This document shows, piece by piece, positions 34,618 to 45,552 of a stretch of DNA of 64,000 bases. The stretch comes from Rugalucina vietnamica. Its lineage: Eukaryota; Mollusca; Bivalvia; Lucinida; Lucinidae. Each line of letters opens with the position of its first letter. Positions within the stretch are counted from its first letter, which is position 1. The stretch spans positions 4,504,006 to 4,568,005 of the forward strand of contig OZ024877.1 in NCBI GenBank assembly GCA_964017185.1, written 5' to 3'. The notes under the pieces were generated by a model, which saw nothing but the letters and a program-made list of their open reading frames with translations, was not told where the DNA came from and did no database searches. The translations under genes and the position numbers were made by a program.

Positions 34618-35720
34618 ATCAACACCATCAACGCCCTGTCTAACGTCATTCAATTCCATGACGTTACATGACTGCATAACAAACGTCACACGTATGTCCT
34701 TTCAACATGGTCCTTTTCATTCGCCACACACTTCCTGGGTCACTTCAATTGCTTTGTGAATTTGAGCCACATCATGAAAAACAACAATCTGCATATGCGT
34801 AAACAAAGTCGCAAATCAGCTTCGAAGTAACTGCAAAGCTCATCAGCGCTTTGTTTTCGCCACACGGATAGTGCAATTCCTCTACTTTTTAAATCCAAAG
34901 TTTCCAGCCTCTAACCATCTGTTTGTACAGCTCAATTTGTGTCTGTCACGTTCGGCAACAACATTGTTGGTTTTCCTTTAACGGGGTTCATTTACTGTCC
35001 AACACATCAACATCACCCCAAACTTCTACCTTCGCTCTGTTGAGTCCTTAGCTCTAGGAACAGTCTGAAATCGAGGGGCAGGTCTTCGGTATATCTGAGA
35101 TGCTACAGAGTCTTTAACCAAACACATTGATGCTATCTTGAAAGCATTTCTGGGGTGGCTGTATTTACCGTAATTTTGTGTCTCTTCATGAATCTGCTTT
35201 AAAGTAAGATTTGTTCTACAATTTGTTTTCCCATACATGTATACATTTATAAACATTAAATGACTAAGTGTTTTAGGCTGTATGTGTGTCAAAAGACCGT
35301 TTATCTTTCATGTGCATTTTGCTTGCATGCACACTGCGCATATCGATTACGCTCACAATAAAATTTGAATAGCTCAATTCATGCATTTGTAAACATGGTA
35401 AAGAAAACGAATGTTTTGTACAACATGTGCATGTCGGCATGTCTATATGCAGATCTACACTCAAGCACCATTATAACGCCACAGTTTTCATATTTTAGTT
35501 ACATGTATGTTCGGGTAACTGAGTAGCTGCCTTGTGGGAAACAGCTGCTCACTCGGCTTACGATATGTTCCCTTAGAATGAGTACCTAACTGGCAATTTA
35601 GTCCCCCCCTTATTTTTTGGAGTGGGGAATTCTTTCTGATTGCGCCATTTTCTGACCATTGCCTACATTTATCTTATTACCTATAACCGGCTGTAACCTA
35701 TAATGTGGCTATAATTACAT
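34618..35720. repeat. Segmental duplication, copy 2 (upstream of C)
   Basis: Counterpart of 22045-23550, with the same order of landmarks and an ATGAGCCG MITE at 34762-34990. It lacks both Penelope-like tails of copy 1 but has its own diverged insertion at about 35485-35675 (GGTAACTGAGTAGCTGCC ... TTGCCTACATTTATC). Confidence 0.8.
34762..34990. mobile_element. ATGAGCCG palindromic MITE
   Basis: Ends TTGAGCCACATCATGAAAAA and TTGTTGGTTTTCC...; the same insertion as the one at 22184-22421. Confidence 0.85.
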
Positions 35721-35989
35721 TTGCTCTTCAAAAGACTGCTAAAGAAATGCTAGCATCGATGGAAGATGTAGCATGTGGAGGAGCTACTGTTTATTGGATG
35801 AATGACACCTGTTTGTTCAAAATGGTCGAGACATTGATGGACCATCCTAACGAGGTGATTATCATATCTCTGCAGGGGGTAATAAAGAGGCACCCAGAGG
35901 ATAGAACTTTTTGTACCACCGTCAAAGATTGTATGTCCATAGATTACCTGTGCAGTAAAAATGCCCGCCCCCTATGCAATACATATTGA
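35705..35989 (+). other. Open stretch of 94 codons, unidentified
   Basis: A plus-strand open frame with several cysteines and ordinary residue composition (motifs ACGGATVYWMNDTC, HPNEVIIISLQG). It does not match the gene family exons and no homologous piece is found upstream of A or B. It may be a chance frame, a transposon remnant or an exon of an unrelated gene. No splice sites could be tested against a paralogue. Confidence 0.25.
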
Positions 35990-36756
35990 TTTTCCTATTT
36001 AGGGGTCCCTCTTTGTAATCAGAGTCATTGTCAGTCCCATAGGTTTTCTAATGCAACGCTCCTTATCGCCATATGAATATATTGCTTTATCAAATATCCA
36101 AGGGTAGGTTTTCATTCTTGCAGGTAACAATGAAAACCATAAAGTCTCGAATGAGTTCGAAATTCGACAATATCGTACCACTGACTGTGGAGTTAGCTAC
36201 CCTTTTGTGTTTTAAAAATCGGTATTTGATGTTGCGGCAACTCCAACAACTTTATTTTTATTCGGATCCTCGTCATTCTATGTAGTAAAAGGTAAATCGT
36301 AATATTTTGGATGTGTTCCAATTTCAGCCAGATATGACTTCAGAACTTGGGGGTAGCTGTCCTAGAGCATTTGATGAACTCCCCATAGAGTTTGAATCAT
36401 AATGGGAAAATGTTTCACCACAATTAGTCGTGTAGCTTGTTGGTTTTCAGGTGAACAATCGTTGCTCTTTGGGATCCTTGATTTATATGAAATAATAATA
36501 AATACATGCATAAGACGAACACGAAAGACCACACGCACACACAGTGGTTCGCATAGTTAGACAGAGACATGTAGGTTATCCTGTTGGTTGACTGTACTTA
36601 TGAATCGTCTCTCAGTTAACGCGTAACAATACAGGACAGATTGTATTACTGCTTTTGCGAAAAAAAATTAGACAGATTGACTGATCATACGACTTATTTG
36701 TACAAACGTTTGAAGGGCATTTTTTATTGACAGAACAAAAAGACAACAAGTTTAGT

Positions 36757-38906
36757 ATGGTGGTAGCAAAACTTCTTATTACGGGTAAGTGATTGGAATA
36801 AAGGTAACACCGGTGGTAATCAGGGTAAACAAGAAAGTGGATTTTTGTTCCACCGACACACCCGGGACCTTCCGGCGGAAAAAATAGACAAAGGTATATG
36901 TCTCGAACAAATTTACCGAATATTGTATATACACTGTATGTGTTTGAGAATCGGTACCAAGTGCTAACTCAGCATGTGTCATGATAATTTTCAATGTTAC
37001 TTATAAGAAGTGGAAAAACCTAAAACACCCGTAAAATATTCAGTTCTTTGACGTTGCCATTGAAATTGTTGGGTATGAAATACTTTGTCTAGTCAGTCTC
37101 TCATTTCCGAATTACCTTTGAAACTTTGACATGTATCTCTTTAAGAATTGCTCCGAGCCCAATTTGCTTCAATATTGCCACTTCAGCAATATATACCTGT
37201 CCAAGTTTATGTCCCCAATAAAACATTATAAATTGACAAACGTTAGCCTTACTATTTACTACGAAGCATTTTGGTTTTACTGAATGCTGATACAACACAT
37301 GTTCTTAGCGTTTTATTTTTCACTTTTGTGTTTATTGTACAGTGTGCTTGTGTATTCCCTTGTGTGGAGGCCAACCATGCGACAAACCGATCAAAATGCC
37401 GAAAGCTATGGACATAGAAACATTCAATTCTAAGGTTGGTAATTTCTAGTGGAATGAACGCCAATTTATTTTTTAGCCGAACGCAAGTGAGCATACATAG
37501 ATAAATAATGATCAGTACTGACATTGGAGCTTCTACAAGACTGCTAATTAGCTACTCATAATGAATAAACATAACATTTGATATGTATATTTTCCACTGC
37601 TGAATACCGTAGTCATTTCAGGTGGCTAATACTGGCGACGATTGGGTTGGTCTTTTCATGTATCTCTGTCCAGACTGTGAATTGCTCGCCGCCATGAAAC
37701 AATTCAGGACTCTTATCAGCCTGTCGGGAGGCGAGCTTCACAGGACAATAAGCTACAGGTATAAATTTTACATATTTTCTCTATCTTAACACCAATTTGT
37801 TCGAGCGCCAACATATACGCTTTAGTTTATTCTCAGTGTTCTTCAAGACATTACAGATTCCTCACCATGTGATTGCTTTATATACAGTTAGCCTTTTTAA
37901 AGTACCAAAACCCAACGCCAACGTAAACTAGACAATATGAAAATATGTAACGAAGAAGGAAAGAACGCACCCAGAACCATCACACTTAAAACTAATTCAA
38001 AAATAATACCAATATCCCCGATAAGATGTAGACCAATATATTTATATTAATAGAGCGTCACTAACAGCTCCATGTGAGGTATACAACAAAACCTATGTAC
38101 AAGTTGGATCAGAATTGGCTATATTCAGAAGGACGGGACCAGGTACATAACTGAGGATATATATGTAGTTTGTCATGAACAGTAATTTCTGCCACTACTG
38201 AAATGTACTTTAATGATTTGTGTGTTACAAATTGATCTAACGTTACAAATTAACCTAAATGAAAGAATGTATATGTACCTAAAATATTCTACCGATATCC
38301 AAATACAGAGGCTGCAGAGCCTGGATAGATGTTGCCTACGAACGCTATTATGAATATTGCAATCAACATAATTAGTCAAAAATTAATTTACAGATGGCAA
38401 AATTCGAGAAGACCGCTATCTCGACACCGGCAATCTCGACGATTACTACATCAAAGTCACCTGCAGAGACAGTCCCGAAATCAACACCGACAACGACAAC
38501 AACAAGAGAGATGAGTGTTCTAGCTATTACGTCATCGTTATGATCCGACATGACCCACCGTCCCTCTTTCCCTGGACCCAGGCTTTGGATGACATGAAAA
38601 AGTTTGCACCGATAGATGATGAAAATATTTTGTTCTATTATGCTGGTGGTGGTATGTCGAATCATTTATCATATCGAATTATTGATTGATTGGTTGGTTG
38701 ATAGATTGATTGATTGAGTAATAGTGTTTTATCCTAGGAGCCACATAACATAATATATACCTTACGTCTTTTTGGCATCAAATCATCTTGACAAGGATTT
38801 CTAAGGACATTAATAGATGTCCTCACGGGAAATACATACAAAACAAAGACAGAAAGACACAAAGTAATGTATTTACATATGCACTGCACGTGTCAAGAGA
38901 AATTAT

Positions 38907-38952
<46 letters not shown>

Positions 38953-39118
38953 AAGCGAGCGTGCGTGCGTGTGTGTTGACATTATTTTCTAAGACTTACA
39001 GGGATGGTTTTGCACTTGCGCGCAGTAGTCTGTGTTATATAATGTAAATATTTTTGTTTATTTTGGTCTCATTTATATATTGAAATACCTGTTTGTTTCA
39101 GTTTGTCCAGTTGTGTGA
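36757..39118 (+). CDS. Paralogue C: secreted cysteine protein, subfamily I, intact
   Basis: Exons 36757-36784, 37343-37434, 37622-37758, 38054-38142, 38394-38651 and 39102-39118 sum to 621 nt, giving 206 residues and a TGA stop. Signal peptide: MVVAKLLIT from exon 1 and CLCIPLCGG from exon 2, separated by a phase-1 intron. Mature part: PCDKPIKMPKAMDIETF, NTGDDWVGLFMYLCPDCELL, APCEVYNKT, QVGSELAIFRRTGP, REDRYLDTGNLDDYYIKVTC, an Asn/Asp-rich insert (NTDNDNNKRDEC), FPWTQALDDMKKF and VCPVV. Introns are short (190-560 bp) and nearly free of transposons, so C is the best template of the subfamily. The CPDC in exon 3 is not kept in paralogues, which argues against a redox motif. Function unknown. 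Confidence 0.85.
38912..38951. repeat. (GA)n microsatellite in intron 5 of C
   Basis: About 20 GA units followed by GCAAGCGAGCGTGCGTGCG, at the position of the (TG)n tract in gene A. Confidence 0.9.
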
Positions 39119-39393
39119 GCTTTATGTCAGAACGACGACGTTGGATTCCGACCAATACTTAATTCCACAATATAAATTTTGCGCGTAGTTCCAAACGTTA
39201 TTTGGTACTTCTCTTAAAATCAAACGGTTTGGGCAATTCCAGACTCACGATTTTTGATGTTATTAAATACGTATCTTAGCATTTTAAAATTCAAAGGTTT
39301 TTGGGCTGCTCATATGTATTTCAGATTGAAATATATACAATTTGCTGAGACAAACATACGGGGAGCTGATCAGACTGACAGCAAGTATTTACT

Positions 39394-39395
<2 letters not shown>

Positions 39396-39443
<48 letters not shown>

Positions 39444-39545
39444 AGGGAGGGTACCTACAAGTAAATAGACTGATATCCAAGAAAGATTATCACAAATTGT
39501 TAGATCAAGTACCCATATATCTAACCAATATGTACACAAAATATT

Positions 39546-39594
<49 letters not shown>

Positions 39595-39659
39595 CCGGGA
39601 CAAAGATTGAGCTATAAAGTATATCGAAGGTACACTGTATATGTACACAAGAAACATTC

Positions 39660-39715
<56 letters not shown>

Positions 39716-39727
39716 TCAAGTAACAAT

Positions 39728-39768
<41 letters not shown>
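39396..39768. repeat. Higher-order GA-repeat array between C and F
   Basis: Four (GA)n tracts (about 39396-39450, 39547-39592, 39661-39715, 39730-39768) with spacers related to those after A and B. The anchor GGGAGCTGATCAGACTGACA precedes the array. It separates the convergent genes C and F. Confidence 0.9.
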
Positions 39769-39769
<1 letters not shown>

Positions 39770-40034
39770 AAAATAAAAAATTTCCATAATTAGCCAATTG
39801 TTGTCATTCCTTTTGAACGAATGTTTATGTATCAATATTGTTCTTAGAATATCTCTGAAGTTTGTCTAAACCTTATAACTCCGAACCTCCATCCATTTCA
39901 ATACTCACAAACTGAAACAGAAAACAGTGCTGGATATTATATTAAATTAATTGATGTGTTTATGTCCGTTTTCAAAAAGAAACCTCTCATCGAATTTTGC
40001 ATAACTTTACTACAAAATTACATGTAAATTTATT

Positions 40035-40310
40035 GTTTGCTAGTTTGTTTGTTTGAGTTGTGGTTTAGCATCCCAGTCAATAGCTTTGGACCATTTTCTG
40101 GGACTTTTACCAAAATTAGGACGTCATGACATCCAAAAGTGCTTTAAATATAACCACCCACTAAGCCACAACGGCGGATGGATGGTTTGACTTAAAACGT
40201 TTTATCCTGGCCAGGCTCAGACCTGAGCGGTTAACCAATAATCAGATAAGCTTTGCCTGGAGGCACAAGCAGCCCATCTATTTCTTTAGGACTCAAAAGC
40301 TATTCATTTT
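40035..40310 (-). repeat. Interspersed repeat, GGGCTGCTTGTGCCTCC family
   Basis: Minus-strand copy: GACATCCAAAAGTGCTTTAA, then ATAACCACCCACTAAGCC, and GCCTGGAGGCACAAGCAGCC near the end. It lies in the intron of remnant F. Confidence 0.65.
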
Positions 40311-40900
40311 AGAGGGTTGGGGCCGGAGCTTCTTGTCTGTTGCTTTGCCCACCGGGGTCCAACTGGTGTTTTTCTTTTGCTAAGGAGTTAGTAAGTTATT
40401 TGGCGCCCAGGGATCTCCATCGTAGGGCAGCTTACTCGATCTGTGTCCTGGTTTTTGATTCATCAGTATATTTATCATGATTTATTTGTTTGTTCTTGAT
40501 GATTCATTGACTAGTTAGAAATTCACCACGAGGACCGAAGAACTAACTAAATGTTATGAACCACTGCAGAAGCTGAGAGTGAGGTTATGGCCATACAAAA
40601 CCGGTTTAAGCCCGCCAGTAATTTTGTGTTACTGATCGTTCCAAGGCGATACTTCTATGGGGGTTCTTTTGTTTTATGTCTTGGTGTCTAAAATGTTTGT
40701 GCTGTTGGCGCCTTAAGTATGTTATCATATTTTAGTTAAGTTAAGGTAACTGAGTGACCACCTATTGGGAAAATAGCTGCTCATTGGGCTTGCGATATGT
40801 TTTCATGGTTTAAAGACCCTGATTGTTAATTTAGTTTTTTTTCTCAGGAGTGGTAATCTTTGTCTGATTGCGCCTTTTCCTGATCTCTGCCTACTTCATG
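40294..40900 (+). mobile_element. Long Penelope-like tail copy
   Basis: The longest plus-strand tail in the window, from GCTATTCATTTTAGAGGGTT (just after the C-terminal coding end in other copies) to TCTGCCTACTTCATG. It gives the full 3' UTR of about 610 bp. Confidence 0.85.
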
Positions 40901-40939
40901 TTATCACATACACAGTTTTTAAGTAAAATGCGTAGTTTA

Positions 40940-41480
40940 GACTCCTCGTGTAGGTTTTCGGGATCGGAGTACAATAATCTGGCTTTCGTCGCCGGTTTTT
41001 GGTGAGGGTTCATTACCCGAAATTGCGCAATATAGTCCATACTATTTCCCTTTGAATGTTCTTATAGCTTCCAAAGGATCAAACCTTTATATTTTATTTG
41101 CTATTACTGCAGCTGGTGTTGTGCCGTGTGGCGGCTGTAAAAAGTCTCCTAGTACATCATCCATAGTGCAGATTATATTTTTATTTAGGTCCTTTGAGAT
41201 CAGTAAAGATATTTAGAGTGTTCAAAACATTCAAGTTTAGAAACATACTTTTAAGCAGTAATTGAGCTATTTGACCCCGTTTGGGGTGTGTCTTTGGTTT
41301 AGACTTCTCGTGTAGGTTTTCGGGATTGCAGTACAATATTCTGGCTTTCGTCGCCGGTTTTGGGAGGGTTACTGGTGAGGGTTCATTACCCAAAATTGCC
41401 CAATATAGTCCATACTATCTCCCTTTGAATGTTCTTATTGCTTCCAAAGGATCAAACTTTTATATTTTATTCAGACAAAG
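40940..41480. repeat. Tandem repeat, about 350-bp period
   Basis: Two units each contain TCTCGTGTAGGTTTTCGGGA (first unit TCCTCGTG...), TTTCGTCGCCGGTTTT, GAGGGTTCATTACCC, CAATATAGTCCATACTAT and CCAAAGGATCAAAC. The family recurs inverted at 29840-30320 and in part near 49010-49640. Confidence 0.65.
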
Positions 41481-41636
41481 TTGTGTGTTGGTGCACCTTT
41501 TTCAAGAATGTATCATGCGGCTAAGGTACCATCCGATGAACCTGTGTTACTTACAGTGTATGACAGTTTAATGTACATTCCCTTCTTTTTAATAGTACTA
41601 AATTAATACATAAATGCTCTTCAAGTAATTGGATCT

Positions 41637-41637
41637 T

Positions 41638-41685
<48 letters not shown>

Positions 41686-41697
41686 CAGGTAGGTAGG

Positions 41698-41783
<86 letters not shown>
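41637..41783. repeat. (GATA)n microsatellite
   Basis: About 35 GATA units broken by CAGGTAGGTAG in the middle. It begins about 20 bp from the exon-4 splice donor of remnant F. Confidence 0.95.
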
Positions 41784-41785
<2 letters not shown>

Positions 41786-42117
41786 GCAACAGTTCAGCCA
41801 TACCATCTCCAGCGTACACAAAGATCATGTCTTTGGGCTTGATCCCAAAACGTTGCATGTCTCTAACGGCCTTATCCCACGGAAAATCAGCTGGCGGGTT
41901 TTTTTCTGATCAGGATGGCGACAAAATAATTGAAACACATTCCCCTGCTGGCACTCGCCCTGTCTCGGTCTCGGCACGAGGACAAAATGTAGTAGTCTTG
42001 GAGAGCACCTCTGTCGAGGTACCTATCCTCCCGTACGAGACCATCTATAAATAAATACCTGAGTGGTAGTGTAGTTGCAAAAAAATTAAAACTTCCAGTG
42101 TAATTCTCTCGAGTAAA

Positions 42118-42165
42118 TGTTTTTAAAACATTTTTGTGCTGTTGGCGCCTTATGTATGTTATCAT
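42118..42165 (+). mobile_element. Left part of a Penelope-like tail split by the LINE
   Basis: GTTTTTAAAACATTTTTGTG through GGCGCCTTATGTATGTTATCAT. The rest of the same copy resumes at 46385 after the LINE insertion and ends at about 46580 (TTGCCTACTTGTACCTTTTT). Confidence 0.85.
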
Positions 42166-43158
42166 ACATACAGCTGTACATAAGGTCAGGTCAGTTTAAC
42201 TGCTACTGTAACATGTAATCAGTACTACCTGTTGTCATGCGGTGCAGATGGGGCTCGTTAGCCTTGAAAGCAACTCATCTAGGAGTTAAGCTAGTTCTCT
42301 ACACAAAAATCTAGCTGGGCAGGGGGAACTCATTAGTCTTGGTTGACAGTCCTCCTAGGAGTTTACAGGTCTCTAAACAAAACCTAAGAAAGGGTAGATG
42401 GAGCTCTTCAGCTGTGGCCAGCAATTCATCTAGGAGAAGGAAACTCCAAAATCAAACCTGTGTGTCTGGATATGCCTAGTCCAGATATGCAAAGACTGTT
42501 TCGGTAGATGGAGCGGAAGAAATCACCTGATTCAACGGTTCAGAAAGCGATACAGCAACATGTTGTGAAACATGCAGAGCGTGACCGTGACAAGGCACTA
42601 AAGATGTTATGGTCATCCACTGCATCCAAACCCAACTCCAGACGTCTTGACCTGTGTCTTGCCTCTGGGCGCAGCTGGGCGAGGACTAGAGAGTGAGGTT
42701 GACGTTGTGCACCTCTTCCTCACTATAATCCAATTTCATAGCGCATGTCATCTTATTTCTCAACACACAAGCACTTGCATACACAACAATTTCATCACAC
42801 TTGCACCCACATACCTACAAAGTCCTGTGGCGATGGGCGAGTGGCGAAGCAGCAGGTGTAGGACACACTGGGAGCTGTAGTTGCAGACCTGCACACAGGC
42901 GGCTCAGTTCTAATGGTCGTTTTCTGTGAGGAGAAGCAGTAAGCAGAATTCGGCAGTCGGCTGAGCGACTTAGCAGACCTATTTAGGACCGCACTGCTCA
43001 CCCCCGTAGCATGGGGAAGGGGCTAGAAAAGGTGCCCTAAACAATTGCCTGCTTCAAACCCCCTGGCTGGTTAACCGCGATCAGCGGGGATCCCCTTAAG
43101 CGGTCGAAATACAAAGAAAAAAGCTAGAGTAATCCCCTTACGGATTGGCGCATGGAAT

Positions 43159-45552
43159 GTGCGTACTTTAATGGACAATGCTAGGTCAGATAGACCACAG
43201 CGTAGAACGGCCCTTGTGGGCAGAGAACTTGGGAGGTATGATATACAGATAGCTGCATTGAGTGAGACTCGGTTCGCAGATGTTGGGGAGATCAAGGAAG
43301 TTGGTGCTGGATACACCTTCTTCTGGAGTGGACGCAAAAGTGAAGAGAGGCGTGAAGCAGGAGTTGGCTTTGCCATCAAAACAGAACTTGTTGGTAAGCT
43401 GTCACGATTGCCAAAAGGCATTAATGACCGTCTAATGACATTGAGACTTCCTCTGTCAGGCAATAAACATGCAACTATTGTCAGTGCTTATGCACCCACA
43501 ATGACCAATCCAGATGAGGTCAAGGACAAGTTCTATGATGACCTAGACAATGTTATTTCTGCAACATCCCGCACAGACAAGCTTATCCTTCTTGGCGACT
43601 TTAATGCCAGAGTGGGTACAGACCACCAGACCTGGGAAGGAGTTATAGGTCCAGAAGGGGTTGGAAAGTGCAACAGCAATGGTCTCTTGCTTCTCAGGAA
43701 GTGTGCTAAACATGACCTTCTAATCACCAACACAGTCTTCCGTCTACCTAATAGGAACAAAACATCCTGGATGCATCCCCGTTCCAAACACTGGCATCTC
43801 ATAGACTATGTCATAGTGCGGAGAACAGACAGGCAGGATGTTAAAGTGACAAAGACTATGTGTGGTGCAGACTGCTGGACAGATCATAGACTGGTTGTCA
43901 GCAAACTCAACCTAAGAATACAGCCTGCGAGGCGACCTCAAGGCAAGAAAGCTCCTAAGAGACTGGATGTCTCAAAGCTGAATAAAGACAGCGTGAGACA
44001 AGATTTCTTAACAGACATTTGCAACCAACTGGATGCAATGAATTTCAGTTCAGAGGACCCCGAAGAAAACTGGACAGTTTTCCATAAAACAGTTCTTTCT
44101 TCAGCTGCAAGCACCTTAGGCCATCCATCTCGCAAACATCAAGACTGGTTTGATGAGAATGATGACGAAATTCAGAGGCTTCTTGAAGAAAAGCACCGAT
44201 TGCACAAGGCACATCAAGATGATACTAGCTCAGTATCAAAGAAAGCAGCCTACAGCAACATTTGTAAGACAGTTCAGACCAAGCTTAGGGACATGCAAGA
44301 TTCCTGGCTGAGGAAGAAAACAGAAGAAATTCAGTCTTTTGCGGATAGAAAGGACATGAAGAAATTTCATGATGCACTGAAAACCATTTATGGTCCAAAG
44401 AGTTCTGGAGCCACCACATTGCTCAGTGCAGATGGAAACACTCTTCTCACAGATAAAGAAGCTATCTTGGAAAGGTGGGCAGAACACTTCAATAGTGTGC
44501 TTAATCGACCATCAAGCATCAATGAGGATGCAATCGACAGACTTCCACAGATAGAGTGCAATGTTCTGTTAGATGAATTTCCTACCATTACGGAAACAAG
44601 AAAAGCAGTTCAACAACTATCATCTGGCACAGCCCCAGGTGCAGATGCAATTCCTGCCGAAGTTTACATGGCTGGGGGGCTACCCATGGCAGAGAAACTG
44701 ACAGAGTTGTTTCACTGTATGTGGAGAAAGGAGGCTATCCCACAAGAATTTAAGGATGCATCCATAATCCACCTATACAAGCGGAAAGGAAATCCTCAAG
44801 TCTGTGACAATCACAGAGGCATCTCCCTCCTATCAATTGCTGGGAAGATACTTGCAAAAATTCTGTTGAATCGTCTGAATGTTCATCTTGATCAGACGGG
44901 ACTTATCCCAGAAAGTCAATGTGGATTCAGAAAAGACAGAGGGACAATAGACATGATCTTCACAGCAAGACAGCTTCAGGAGAAATGCCAAGAACAGAAT
45001 GTAGATCTATACATGACGTTTGTTGACCTCACCAAAGCTTTTGACACTGTTAGTCGTGATGGACTCTGGAAAATCATGGCCAAGTTTGGCTGTCCACCCA
45101 GATTCATAGCAATGGTGCGGCAGTTTCATGATGGCATGCAGGCACGTGTGCAAAATGATGGAGAGTTCTCTGAACCATTTGAAGTAACAAATGGGGTCAA
45201 ACAAGGCTGTGTTCTGGCACCAACACTGTTCAGCATGATGTTTTCTGCCATGCTTATGGATGCTTTTCAGGACAGTGACACTGGTTTTCCAATCAGGTAC
45301 CGTTTTGATGGCAACATATTCAACCTCAGAAGGTTGCAAGCCAAAACTAAGGTCCAGACTGATGTGCTAGATGAGCTCCTCTATGCAGATGATATGGATA
45401 AGAATGCCAGCACAGAGGCAAAAATGCAAAGAGCCATGGATCACGTCTCACAGTCATGTGATAACTATGATCTCACAATCAGCACAAAAAGACAGAGGTT
45501 GTACACCAACCAGCGCCCGGAAAGCCATATAATGAACCAACCATCACTGTGA
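43159..45552 (+). CDS. LINE endonuclease-reverse transcriptase, N-terminal part
   Basis: The frame is open upstream of the listed GTG (it includes GAWNVRTL, the endonuclease N-terminal motif), so the true start is 5' of 43159. Endonuclease signatures are SETRF near residue 35, GDFNARVG at about 146 and TDHRLV at about 241. The reverse transcriptase follows, with SGTAPGADAIPAEVY, LYKRKGNP, NHRGISLL, GFRKDRGTIDMIF, FVDLTKAFDTVSR, NGVKQGCVLAPTLFS and the catalytic YADD at residues 742-745. The frame is lost near 45485, in a run of five A where the continuation implies six; after that about 20 residues are out of frame. It would copy its own RNA at a nicked target. Confidence 0.9.
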   Translation: MRTLMDNARSDRPQRRTALVGRELGRYDIQIAALSETRFADVGEIKEVGAGYTFFWSGRKSEERREAGVGFAIKTELVGKLSRLPKGINDRLMTLRLPLSGNKHATIVSAYAPTMTNPDEVKDKFYDDLDNVISATSRTDKLILLGDFNARVGTDHQTWEGVIGPEGVGKCNSNGLLLLRKCAKHDLLITNTVFRLPNRNKTSWMHPRSKHWHLIDYVIVRRTDRQDVKVTKTMCGADCWTDHRLVVSKLNLRIQPARRPQGKKAPKRLDVSKLNKDSVRQDFLTDICNQLDAMNFSSEDPEENWTVFHKTVLSSAASTLGHPSRKHQDWFDENDDEIQRLLEEKHRLHKAHQDDTSSVSKKAAYSNICKTVQTKLRDMQDSWLRKKTEEIQSFADRKDMKKFHDALKTIYGPKSSGATTLLSADGNTLLTDKEAILERWAEHFNSVLNRPSSINEDAIDRLPQIECNVLLDEFPTITETRKAVQQLSSGTAPGADAIPAEVYMAGGLPMAEKLTELFHCMWRKEAIPQEFKDASIIHLYKRKGNPQVCDNHRGISLLSIAGKILAKILLNRLNVHLDQTGLIPESQCGFRKDRGTIDMIFTARQLQEKCQEQNVDLYMTFVDLTKAFDTVSRDGLWKIMAKFGCPPRFIAMVRQFHDGMQARVQNDGEFSEPFEVTNGVKQGCVLAPTLFSMMFSAMLMDAFQDSDTGFPIRYRFDGNIFNLRRLQAKTKVQTDVLDELLYADDMDKNASTEAKMQRAMDHVSQSCDNYDLTISTKRQRLYTNQRPESHIMNQPSL

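Larger units (their letters stand above)
39898..42044 (-). pseudogene. Paralogue F: subfamily II remnant, last two exons only
   Basis: On the minus strand, exon 4 is 42044-41804 and the terminal exon 39911-39898. Exon 4 encodes DGLVREDRYLDRGALQDYY, a CRDRDRASASRG segment two residues longer than in D and E, then ILIRK. Its frame breaks at a run of seven A (about 41890-41896) by one extra base and resumes as [19 protein letters not shown]. The terminal exon has only 14 nt (VCEY then stop), having lost the P-V codons. No exons 1-3 are found upstream before the LINE at 42166. A long (GATA)n tract starts about 20 bp into the intron. Confidence 0.75.

Noticed and set aside
37622..37758. CPDC in exon 3 of gene C as a thioredoxin-like active site
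   Set aside because: Paralogues have CPYN, CPVS, CPSD and CPYD at the same place, so the second cysteine is not conserved.
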